A stretch of 8,995 nt of DNA from Betaproteobacteria bacterium (GTDB lineage: Bacteria > Pseudomonadota > Gammaproteobacteria > Burkholderiales > Rhodocyclaceae). Shown here piece by piece: positions 1 to 5,866 of the stretch (position 1 is the stretch's first letter; each line of letters begins with the position of its first letter). The position numbers were made by a program, and so were the translations under genes. The stretch lies in assembly GCA_016880375.1 (NCBI GenBank), contig JAEHDO010000016.1:1-8995 (forward strand). Reading direction: 5' to 3'. Under the pieces are notes generated by a model. That model did no database searches and was not told the DNA's origin. It saw only the letters and a list, made by a program, of their open reading frames with translations.

Positions 1-717
1 GCGCGCCAGTCAAGCTACGTGGCGCTGATGCGCAACCTGCACCGCCTCTGGAGCGCGCCGCCATTGCGCCGCTACAGCCGGCAGAAATTCAAGCCGCGCG
101 TCGATCTCGTCGTCGGCTTCGACCAGTTATGGACCTACCTCGCCGGTCCGGCCAACCGCCGCCGCACCGACGATCTGCCGGTGAAGGTCGACACCAGCGA
201 ATGGGCCATCGGCAACGAAAGCCCGGGCGGATTTTCCCTGCAGTACATCGCCGGCAACTCCGCGCCAGTGCGCGTCGGCGAGGTCGTCGGCTTGCGCCCG
301 CGCGACCAGAGCGTGGTACACATCTGCCTGACGCGGCGCGTCGTCACCGGCGACCTGCAAAGCCTGGAGCTGGGCCTGCAGAACCTGGCGCCGAGCGGCA
401 TGCCGACCATGGTTTCGATCGAGACCACCGACAAGCAGGGCCGCAAGCAGGTCAAGGCAGTGCGCGTCATCATCCTGTCCAAGCTGCCCTCGGCCGGCGA
501 CGGGCCTGCCCTCATCGCACCGGCGCAAACCCTCCAGCCCGGCGTCTCGGTTTACCTGCAGCAGAGCAAGGGTCCGCTGCGCCTGTGGGTCAGCAAGCCG
601 ATCGAGCAATGCCCTGGCTGCGAAGTCTTTTCCCTCATCCCCTTCACCCCTGCAGGTCAGGCACGCATGTCGCCGGGAACCGCTGCGGGTGCGCAGCGCG
701 CGGCGTTCGCGGGCTGA
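1..717 (+). CDS. Hypothetical protein with PilZ-like C-terminal domain (3' part, cut by left edge)
   Basis: The reading frame is open from the first base of the window, so the true start lies upstream. The 238 visible codons align throughout with the C-terminal part of the next gene. Shared blocks include WSAPP, FKPRV, NESPxGF.LQY and VHICL.RR. The NxSxxG pattern (NESPGG, visible residues 72-77) follows an Arg-rich block ending FKPRV (residues 23-34). This order, Arg block then (D/N)xSxxG, is that of PilZ c-di-GMP-binding domains. The spacing between the two is longer than usual, so the domain call is inference. The last ~23 residues (TPAGQARM onward) have no counterpart in the paralogue and are rich in Ala and Gly. 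No signal peptide or membrane segment is visible in the part present. The role is unknown. A c-di-GMP-responsive cytoplasmic protein is the best guess. Confidence 0.7.
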   Translation, partial: ARQSSYVALMRNLHRLWSAPPLRRYSRQKFKPRVDLVVGFDQLWTYLAGPANRRRTDDLPVKVDTSEWAIGNESPGGFSLQYIAGNSAPVRVGEVVGLRPRDQSVVHICLTRRVVTGDLQSLELGLQNLAPSGMPTMVSIETTDKQGRKQVKAVRVIILSKLPSAGDGPALIAPAQTLQPGVSVYLQQSKGPLRLWVSKPIEQCPGCEVFSLIPFTPAGQARMSPGTAAGAQRAAFAG

Positions 718-887
718 TGCCGCACCACGCGCTTGTCCCGGCCAATCCGGTAGCGGTTTGACGTCCTGGCGACCGTCGCGACCTGTGCGGCTGGCAGCAG
801 GCGACGGAAGGGATTGGCAGCCGCGGCCGTCTTATGCCATCCTTGCAAGGTTTCCTACTGACCCCCCGCGGTAAAGGAATCCAAGGC
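718..887 (+). other. Spacer between the two PilZ-like paralogues
   Basis: This 170-bp spacer has no strong terminator and no convincing -35/-10 pair. A TTGACG at 758-763 has no matching -10 at normal distance. CCTTGCAAGG at 841-850 is a perfect 10-bp palindrome of unknown meaning. The ribosome binding site AAAGGA of the downstream gene lies at 873-878. Co-transcription of the two paralogues remains possible. Confidence 0.4.
873..878 (+). promoter_or_regulatory. Ribosome binding site deciding the GTG start at 888
   Basis: AAAGGA lies 9 nt before the GTG at 888, a normal spacing. The competing in-frame ATG at 834 lacks any such site: the nearest purine run, GGAAGGG, is roughly 25 nt upstream of it. 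This favours the shorter protein. Confidence 0.55.
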
Positions 888-2462
888 GTGTTTCGACTGC
901 ATTCTCTGGTGTCCCTGTTGCCCGAAAGCGGCCAGGCTTTCGCCGCGGGACTGCATCCGGAGATGCTGCGGGCCTGGCTGGAATCGCTGACCCAGGTGCC
1001 GCCGGAAGAGGCCGCCGCCGCCGTCAAGGAACAATTGAAGCGCCTGGATGCCGCGTCCGGCTTTCGCGTGCGCCAGAAAATGCTCGACATCCTGGCCGAA
1101 GAGACCAGGCGCATCGCCGACAGCTTCGAGGGGGAACTGAACAAGGCCCGTCATCCGCTCTCGGCCGCCCTTCAACGCAAGGTGGTCGTCGGCAACGATC
1201 TGCTCAAGTACCACGCGAAATGCTACCGCTCGGCCGCCGAAAGGCTCAAGGGCGGCTGGATGCGCTGGGGCAACGCCGACCTTCTGCCGCGCACCCTGGC
1301 CAGCGCCATGGACCTGGAGCGCCGCCGCCTTGTCCTCGCCTATCGCGCTTACGCGCCGGGCTCGAAATCCGCCTGGCGCAATCTGCACATCCTCTACCGC
1401 ATGGCGCGAACCTCGGGGCATGCCGCCGCCGATGCCTCGGCGGATGCCAGGAATGCTCCTGTCCAGCTGTACATCCAGGCGCTGCTGCTGGCGCTCGCCG
1501 AGCCGGTGCAGATGGCCCGCGGCGAACTGGATCGCTTGCGCTTCTACCTCGACCGCTACGCCGGCCTGGCCGAATTGCGCGACCTGACGCGCTTTCCGGG
1601 TGAAGCCGCCCCCCGCGAGGGCTGCTTCCTGATCCGGCATAACGAGGACGGGCCCGGGCGCTCGCTGCAAAAGTGGCACAACATCGAAATCCGCAGCGGC
1701 GACCTGCTGCTCGACTGCGGCCCCCTGCTGGCAAGGATGCGCAGCCAGATCGACGCGCTCGAACACGGCGTGCTGCCCTCGAAGATCGGCCTGCCGAGCG
1801 TGGCGCACCGCCCGCAATACCTGGCCATGATGAAGAACCTGCTGACGCAGTGGAGCGCGCCGCCCTGGCGACGCTCCCAGCGCCAGCATTTCAAGCCGAG
1901 AGTCGAACTCGCCGTCGGCCTCGACGACCTCTGGTCAATGCTTTCCGGCGCCGCACTCAAGCGCCGCCGCGACGATCGTGCGGAAACCGATGCCGCAGCG
2001 CACAGCGTCGAACTCAGCGAATGGTCCGTCAGCAACGAAAGCCCGACGGGATTTGCCCTGCAGTACCTGAACGGCGAGAGCAGCGCGCTCTCTGCCGGCA
2101 CCCTGGTTGGCGTACGCTCCCCGGACCGAAGCCAGGTCCATATCTGCCTGGTGCGGCGGATCGTCAGCGGCGACTCGCGACGCACGGCGCTCGGCCTGCA
2201 AAAGTACGCGCCCTTCGCCGTGCCGACCATGATCTCCTGGAGCGGCAGCGCCGCAGCCACCAAGCCGCCCGCCAGGGCGATCGTCATGCCGCGCGTACCT
2301 TCCCTCGATGCCGGCGGCGCCGTCATCGTCGAACCGAATGTGCTCCGCTCCGGCAAGCGCGTTCCGTTCGTCCTCGACGGCCAGAAAATGACGCACATCG
2401 CCGGGGCTCCCGTCGAGCGCTGCAAGGCCTACGAAATCTTCGCCCTCAGCAACCCCGAGTAG
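888..2462 (+). CDS. Hypothetical protein, tandem paralogue with helical N-terminus and PilZ-like C-terminus
   Basis: The protein is about 524 aa and its family name is not recognised. The GTG at 888 is chosen because AAAGGA (873-878) sits 9 nt upstream. An in-frame ATG at 834 would add 18 residues but has no nearby ribosome binding site. Residues ~1-300 are largely helical with no signal peptide or membrane segment. They contain a charged amphipathic stretch around 40-90 and Leu/Ala-rich helices near 190-230. Residues ~305-520 match the upstream partial gene over its whole visible length. They carry RRSQRQHFKPRV (~328-339) and NESPTG (~383-388), which together resemble the RxxxR and (D/N)xSxxG boxes of PilZ domains with an unusually long gap. 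A cytoplasmic c-di-GMP effector is plausible but unproven. The gene follows its paralogue after 170 bp on the same strand and is convergent with the lipoprotein gene, with 6 bp between the two stop codons. Confidence 0.72.
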   Translation: MFRLHSLVSLLPESGQAFAAGLHPEMLRAWLESLTQVPPEEAAAAVKEQLKRLDAASGFRVRQKMLDILAEETRRIADSFEGELNKARHPLSAALQRKVVVGNDLLKYHAKCYRSAAERLKGGWMRWGNADLLPRTLASAMDLERRRLVLAYRAYAPGSKSAWRNLHILYRMARTSGHAAADASADARNAPVQLYIQALLLALAEPVQMARGELDRLRFYLDRYAGLAELRDLTRFPGEAAPREGCFLIRHNEDGPGRSLQKWHNIEIRSGDLLLDCGPLLARMRSQIDALEHGVLPSKIGLPSVAHRPQYLAMMKNLLTQWSAPPWRRSQRQHFKPRVELAVGLDDLWSMLSGAALKRRRDDRAETDAAAHSVELSEWSVSNESPTGFALQYLNGESSALSAGTLVGVRSPDRSQVHICLVRRIVSGDSRRTALGLQKYAPFAVPTMISWSGSAAATKPPARAIVMPRVPSLDAGGAVIVEPNVLRSGKRVPFVLDGQKMTHIAGAPVERCKAYEIFALSNPE

Positions 2463-2468
2463 CCGGCC

Positions 2469-3227
2469 TCAGGAACGCGGCGGATCGGGCACGAAGCCGC
2501 CCGGAAAGGGTTGCGGATACCCGTAGCGCGGCGTTCCCGGAATGATGCCGCGCGCCATCAGGTTCTCGCGGGAATCGTAGTGGATCGTCAGCACCTCGGC
2601 CGGCGTCTCGCCGGCGCGGCGGAAATCCGTATAGCGCGTCGGATCGCTCAGGCGTTCGCCATGGCCGGTCCCCAGCCGTTCCGCTTCCCGCCTGGCCTGG
2701 CCCCCGGCGGTCGCATCCCGCGACGATTCGGCCGCGGCCGGCGCCTGCTTCGACAATGCGCCCTGCGGCAGCGGGCGCGGCTCGACGAATTCCCTGAACA
2801 CCGCCACGCCGATGACGCCGACGTTGTCGGGGCGCCCGCTGCGCGCCGCGTAGGAATCCGGCAATGCGGTGAAATAGAAGGCTGCCACATCGTCGAGGCT
2901 CTTGCGCCAGCCGCGGATCTCGGCCGCTTGCCGGGGGCCGAGGACATAGCCCGACTGCCACGCCGCCGCCGTCTCGCCGCTGACGGCATTCACGCCATCC
3001 ACCGAGAGCACCGCCAGCAGCCGGCCGCCGCCGCGATTGGCGAGCCGCACCGCAAAGCGCTCGCCCGGCGTGCCGGCGACATACAGCCGGCCGCCGTGGC
3101 GCCAGGTCTCCAGCTTCTGTCCCGTCGCGCCGCTGATGATGTCGACTTCGGCCAGGCGGCCGGCGTCCGCCACCGAAGCGCAGCCGGACAGGATCGCCAG
3201 CGCCAGCAGCGCAAGAATGTTCTTCAT
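2469..3227 (-). CDS. Putative lipoprotein of an ECF sigma-factor operon
   Basis: The protein is 252 aa. The start at 3227 is preferred because GGAGG sits 5 nt upstream; an in-frame ATG at 3239 overlaps that site. The N-terminus is a lipoprotein signal: MKN, a short hydrophobic stretch, then LSGC with the lipidated Cys at residue 16. The following residue is Ala, so outer-membrane sorting is expected. Residues ~28-147 look like a compact beta-rich domain. It contains LAVLSVDGVN (71-80), SGYVL (92-96), EIRGWRKS (103-110), AAFYFT (115-120) and GVIGVAVFRE (137-146). Residues ~150-195 are a low-complexity Ala/Gln/Arg linker. The C-terminal ~55 residues are rich in Pro, Gly and Tyr. The role is unknown. 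As the last gene of the sigma operon it may be a cell-envelope sensor, effector or target of the sigma factor; this is inference. Confidence 0.78.
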   Translation of the reverse strand: MKNILALLALAILSGCASVADAGRLAEVDIISGATGQKLETWRHGGRLYVAGTPGERFAVRLANRGGGRLLAVLSVDGVNAVSGETAAAWQSGYVLGPRQAAEIRGWRKSLDDVAAFYFTALPDSYAARSGRPDNVGVIGVAVFREFVEPRPLPQGALSKQAPAAAESSRDATAGGQARREAERLGTGHGERLSDPTRYTDFRRAGETPAEVLTIHYDSRENLMARGIIPGTPRYGYPQPFPGGFVPDPPRS

Positions 3228-3287
3228 GTCAGCCTCCATGGGTAATGTGCCTGCATCACTGCAAACGGAGGCGGAGGTGAAAAGGGG

Positions 3288-3962
3288 TTAGCGCCAGTCC
3301 TCCGGCAGCCGGTGGTCCGGATACGCCTGCCTGAATTCCGCCAGCGCCTCGGCGGCCTCCTTTTCCCTTCCCTGGTTTTTCAACTGGCGAATCTCCTCCA
3401 GCCACTGCTCGGGCGTGCGCGCTGCGGCGGCCCCCGCCGCCTGCTTGCGCAACGGCGCGGCCTTCGCACGCATCTCGACGGCATCGGCCGCGGGTGCGGA
3501 TTGCCGGCGCATGGCCGCCGCCGGACTGGCGGGGTCGGCTGCGCCGGCGGCTTCCGTCGCGGCTGCCGGCAAGTCTTTCTGCCCGCCGGCGGGAGGCGGC
3601 GATGCGGGCCTGGTTGCCTCCGGCGCCGGCGCGGGGGCCGCCAGCGGGCCTTCCGCTTCGCGCCGCGCGGCTTCCCGCTTCGCTTCGGGCGGCGCGGCCG
3701 GTGCGCGCGGCAGCGGCGGCGCCTCGATCAGCGGCGGTTCCTGCTCGCGCTGCACCATCAGGGTCAGCGTCACCGTCAGGACCAGCGTGGCGGCGACGCC
3801 CACCGGCACCGTCCAGGATGGCCGCCAGGGACGCCGACGCGGGGGCGCCAGCGCGGCACGCGACGCGGCGAGGATGGCGCGATCCAGCGCCTCCGGCGGC
3901 GCGTCATCGGCCGCCTCGCGGTAGAGGCGCGAGAGTTGTTCGTCGCGGATGTCGTCGCTCAT
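3288..3962 (-). CDS. Putative anti-sigma factor: single-pass membrane protein, no zinc motif
   Basis: The protein is 224 aa. The start at 3962 has GGAGG about 4 nt upstream; the frame stays open to 4001 but without support. The cytoplasmic N-terminus (1-50) begins MSDDIRDEQLSRLYREAADD and is acidic and helical. One membrane segment spans residues ~51-70 (TVPVGVAATLVLTVTLTLMV). A long periplasmic Pro/Ala/Glu-rich region (~76-180) follows. A charged helical module ends the protein (184-224, starting PEQWLEEIRQL and ending LPEDWR). The topology and the position just downstream of an ECF sigma gene fit an anti-sigma factor. However, the HxxxCxxC motif of zinc anti-sigma domains is absent, and there is no Cys at all. 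Binding to the sigma factor is therefore inferred from context. It could instead be a scaffold or stress sensor. The lipoprotein gene follows after 60 bp. Confidence 0.7.
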   Translation of the reverse strand: MSDDIRDEQLSRLYREAADDAPPEALDRAILAASRAALAPPRRRPWRPSWTVPVGVAATLVLTVTLTLMVQREQEPPLIEAPPLPRAPAAPPEAKREAARREAEGPLAAPAPAPEATRPASPPPAGGQKDLPAAATEAAGAADPASPAAAMRRQSAPAADAVEMRAKAAPLRKQAAGAAAARTPEQWLEEIRQLKNQGREKEAAEALAEFRQAYPDHRLPEDWR

Positions 3963-3978
3963 ATCGCCTCCGCAGGGC

Positions 3979-3993
3979 CGCCCCAAGGGGGCG
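3979..3993 (-). repeat. Hairpin 3 of the sigma/anti-sigma gap (next to anti-sigma start)
   Basis: CGCCCC (3979-3984) and GGGGCG (3988-3993) form a 6-bp stem with a 3-nt loop. It lies just upstream of the GGAGG ribosome binding site of the membrane-protein gene. No T-tract follows on either strand, so it is not a standard intrinsic terminator. It could affect translation or RNA decay. Confidence 0.45.
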
Positions 3994-4010
3994 ATAGCCA
4001 ACTCACCCGA

Positions 4011-4026
4011 AGCCGCATTTGCGGCT
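4011..4026 (-). repeat. Hairpin 2 of the sigma/anti-sigma gap
   Basis: AGCCGC (4011-4016), ATTT, GCGGCT (4021-4026) form a perfect 6-bp stem with a 4-nt loop. It is the middle of three hairpins between the sigma and anti-sigma genes. No T-tract follows it. Confidence 0.5.
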
Positions 4027-4038
4027 GAACAATCGTCA

Positions 4039-4059
4039 CCCCCTTCCGCGGGAAGGGGG
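4039..4059 (-). repeat. Hairpin 1 of the sigma/anti-sigma gap (strongest)
   Basis: CCCCCTTCC (4039-4047) and GGAAGGGGG (4051-4059) form a perfect 9-bp GC-rich stem with a 3-nt loop. It lies 15 bp after the sigma-factor stop codon in the direction of transcription. It lacks a following T-tract. Attenuation or protection of the sigma message against 3' decay is possible. The C/G-run style also resembles short dispersed intergenic repeats of GC-rich proteobacteria. Confidence 0.55.
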
Positions 4060-4074
4060 ATGGGGGGAAGTTCG

Positions 4075-4647
4075 TCATCTCAGGTCCTTCAGCGCGAAGC
4101 GCAGCTTGTTCACGGCATAGCGCAGGCGGCTCTTCGCCGTCTCGCGGTTGACGCCGGTGGCGGCGGCGATCTCCTCCAGCGTCAGTTCGCCCTCCTCGCT
4201 GAGGAGAAAGGTTTCGCGCTGCGCCGCCGGCAGCGCTTCGATCTGCCTCACCAGTTCCTGCGCCAGCGCCTTGCGCTCGAAGACGCGCTCCGGCTGCGCC
4301 GTGGCCGCCGCCGGCAGCGCCGCGACGCGGCCGGCATCGTCAGGATCGTCGTCGTAGCTGATGATCTCGGCGCGGCCCTGCGCGCGATAGTGGTCGATGA
4401 GGCGGTTGTGGGCGATGCGGTAGAGCCAGGTGGAGAACTTCGCCGCCACCTCGTAGCCCTTGCGCGCATTCACCACCTTCAGCCAGATGTCCTGGAACAG
4501 CTCGTCGGCCTGGGCGGCAGCGCCGCACTGGCGCAGCAGATAGCGGTAGAGCCGGCTGCGCCAGCGCCGGTAGAGCGCCTCGAAGGCGGCGGCATCGCCG
4601 TCGCGGTAGGCCAGCATCAGCGCCTCGTCGCTCATCCCCTCGTGCAT
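4075..4647 (-). CDS. ECF-type RNA polymerase sigma-70 factor
   Basis: The 190-aa length is typical of ECF sigma factors. Region 2 covers residues ~20-90, with the core-binding and -10 recognition stretch QADELFQDIWLKVV (46-59) and FSTWLYRIAHNRLIDHYR (71-88). A variable acidic/Ala linker follows (~92-125). Region 4 covers ~133-188, with LPAAQRETFLL (139-149) and the helix-turn-helix LTLEEIAAATGVNRETAKSR (155-174). Regions 1 and 3 are absent, as expected. The first ATG (4647) abuts GCGGGG. A second in-frame ATG at 4635 (MSDEAL...) abuts GAGGGG; neither has ideal spacing, and the shorter form is quite possible. The gene heads a minus-strand operon with the membrane protein and lipoprotein, and is divergent from the dehydrogenase gene across 60 bp. 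Its regulon and signal are not evident. Confidence 0.92.
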   Translation of the reverse strand: MHEGMSDEALMLAYRDGDAAAFEALYRRWRSRLYRYLLRQCGAAAQADELFQDIWLKVVNARKGYEVAAKFSTWLYRIAHNRLIDHYRAQGRAEIISYDDDPDDAGRVAALPAAATAQPERVFERKALAQELVRQIEALPAAQRETFLLSEEGELTLEEIAAATGVNRETAKSRLRYAVNKLRFALKDLR

Positions 4648-4648
4648 C

Positions 4649-4665
4649 CCCGCAGTCTATGCGGG
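4649..4665 (-). promoter_or_regulatory. Inverted repeat just upstream of the sigma-factor start
   Basis: CCCGCA (4649-4654) and TGCGGG (4660-4665) form a 6-bp perfect inverted repeat with a 5-nt loop. One base separates it from the first ATG of the sigma gene. If transcribed on the minus strand, the arm nearest the ATG includes most of the GCGGGG that could serve as ribosome binding site, so the hairpin could hide it. It could equally be a DNA operator in the divergent promoter gap. Confidence 0.35.
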
Positions 4666-4694
4666 TTTGAACGGCGGCGGCAAGGCGGCGGGGT

Positions 4695-4700
4695 TATCAT
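4695..4700 (+). promoter_or_regulatory. Possible -10 element giving a leaderless dehydrogenase transcript
   Basis: TATCAT matches the sigma-70 -10 consensus at 5 of 6 positions and ends 7 nt before the ATG at 4708, so transcription could begin at or next to the start codon. The only -35-like hexamer, TTGAAC (4667-4672), is 22 bp away, longer than normal. The lack of a good ribosome binding site agrees with a leaderless message, but the support is weak. Confidence 0.25.
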
Positions 4701-4707
4701 TTGCCCC

Positions 4708-5796
4708 ATGCGACGCCTGCCGTTCCTGTTCCTTGCGCTGCTGGCCATCCCGGCCGCCGCCGCCGACCTGCCGCTCGAGCGCATCAAGCTGCCGCCGGGT
4801 TTCGCCATCGAACTGTTCGCCCGCGTGGACAACGCCCGCGGCATGGCGCTGGGCGCGGGGAACACGCTCTTCGTCGGCTCCATGCGCGCCGGCAAGGTGC
4901 ATGCGCTGAAGTTCGATGCCGCCTACCGGGTGACGCACACCCACCTCGTCGCAGAAGGCCTGCAGCTGCCGGTCGGCGTGGCCTTCCGCGACGGCGCCCT
5001 CTACGTCTCGGCGGTGAGCCGCATCCTGCGCTTCGACGGCATCGAGAAGCGCCTGGACAATCCGCCGCCGCCCGCGCTCGTGCGCGGCGATCTGCCGCAG
5101 GAAACCCACCATGGCTGGAAGTTCATCGCCTTCGGGCCGGACGGCTGGCTCTACGTGCCGGTCGGCGCGCCCTGCAACATCTGCGAGCCCGATCCCGCCC
5201 GCTACGCCAACATCCTGCGCATCAGCGCAGACGGATCGCAGATGGAGGTATTCGCCCGCGGCGTGCGCAACACGGTGGGCTTCGCCTGGCATCCCGGGAC
5301 GAAGGAACTGTGGTTCACCGACAACGGCCGCGACCGGCTCGGCGACGATGTGCCGCCGGACGAACTCAACCATGCGCCGCGCGCCGGCCTGCACTTCGGC
5401 TACCCCTACTGCCACGGCGGCACGCTGGCCGACCCCGAGTTCGGCAAAAAGCGGCCCTGCGCCGACTTCGTGCCGCCGGCGCAAAACCTGGGGCCCCACG
5501 TCGCCGCCCTCGGCATGCGCTTCTACGACGGCGCGCAGTTCCCGCCGGCATACCGCCACCAGGTCTTCATCGCCGAGCACGGCTCGTGGAACCGCTCGTC
5601 GAAGATCGGCTACCGCGTCGCGCTGGTGCGGCTGCAGGGCGGCAAGGCGGTAAGCTACGAGACCTTCGCCGAGGGTTGGCTGCAGAATGAATCGGCCTGG
5701 GGGCGGCCGGCCGACGTGCTGGTGCTGCCGGACGGCTCGCTGCTGGTGTCCGACGACCACGCCGGCGCCATCTACCGAATCACCTATAAACATTGA
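4708..5796 (+). CDS. Exported PQQ-type sorbosone/glucose dehydrogenase-like beta-propeller protein
   Basis: The protein is 362 aa with a Sec-type signal peptide (~1-19, MRRLPFLFLALLAIPAAAA), so it is periplasmic. The mature part matches the soluble glucose/L-sorbosone dehydrogenase family, six-bladed propellers that oxidise sugars or related alcohols and aldehydes with PQQ. Visible family blocks are LPPGFAIELFARV (28-40), LPVGVAFRDGALYV (87-100), ETHHGWKFIAFGPDGWLYV (132-150), GVRNTVGFAWHP (185-196), FTDNGRDRLGDD (203-214), EHGSWNRS (290-297) and GRPADVLVLPDGSLLVSDD (332-350). His134/135 and Arg187-Asn188 sit where the sGDH family keeps catalytic His and PQQ-contacting Arg-Asn. Four Cys (156, 159, 235, 251) may form disulfides. 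The start is fixed by the signal peptide, although no ribosome binding site is well placed. Substrate and true PQQ use are unknown. No PQQ synthesis genes are in the window. Confidence 0.85.
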   Translation: MRRLPFLFLALLAIPAAAADLPLERIKLPPGFAIELFARVDNARGMALGAGNTLFVGSMRAGKVHALKFDAAYRVTHTHLVAEGLQLPVGVAFRDGALYVSAVSRILRFDGIEKRLDNPPPPALVRGDLPQETHHGWKFIAFGPDGWLYVPVGAPCNICEPDPARYANILRISADGSQMEVFARGVRNTVGFAWHPGTKELWFTDNGRDRLGDDVPPDELNHAPRAGLHFGYPYCHGGTLADPEFGKKRPCADFVPPAQNLGPHVAALGMRFYDGAQFPPAYRHQVFIAEHGSWNRSSKIGYRVALVRLQGGKAVSYETFAEGWLQNESAWGRPADVLVLPDGSLLVSDDHAGAIYRITYKH

Positions 5797-5866
5797 CCCG
5801 GCGCAATGACTTCGTAATCTTCGTGGCATAAATTGGATTAAATAATTCCCTCACCCGAGAACCCTC
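5797..5866 (+). promoter_or_regulatory. AT-rich promoter region before the hydratase/acyltransferase gene
   Basis: This 70-bp gap changes sharply to AT-rich sequence at 5811-5848, which is unusual in this window and typical of a promoter. Candidate -10 hexamers are AATAAT (5841-5846, 5 of 6) and TAAATT (5829-5834). No strong -35 stands at the right distance from either. TTGACC (5793-5798) pairs only with a poor TAATCT (5815-5820) at 16 bp. A weak 5-bp inverted repeat, CATTG (5791-5795) and CAATG, overlaps the end of the previous gene. Confidence 0.35.

Noticed and set aside
834..887. Longer N-terminus for the second PilZ-like paralogue from ATG 834
   Set aside because: No ribosome binding site precedes 834, whereas the GTG at 888 has AAAGGA at good spacing. 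It cannot be fully excluded.
2511..3245. Plus-strand open frame of 244 codons across the lipoprotein gene
   Set aside because: The minus strand has a strong GGAGG site and a textbook lipoprotein signal (LSGC). The plus-strand product is Arg/Ala/His-rich with no recognisable feature.
4050..4067. G-quadruplex from the runs GGG, GGGGG and GGGGGG on the plus strand
   Set aside because: Only three separated G-runs are present and one pairs in the stronger hairpin at 4039-4059. A fourth run with a loop is missing.
4670..4700. Autoregulatory ECF-type promoter (AACC, about 18 bp, CGTT) on the minus strand before the sigma gene
   Set aside because: The motif is short, the spacer is a CCG-rich repeat, and the implied transcription start leaves only about 15 nt of leader. 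Chance occurrence is likely without expression data.
3949..4707. Long plus-strand open frame continuing upstream of the dehydrogenase start
   Set aside because: It lies antisense to the sigma factor gene, whose protein shows clear sigma regions 2 and 4. The dehydrogenase has a proper signal peptide beginning at 4708, so the upstream part is a high-GC shadow frame.
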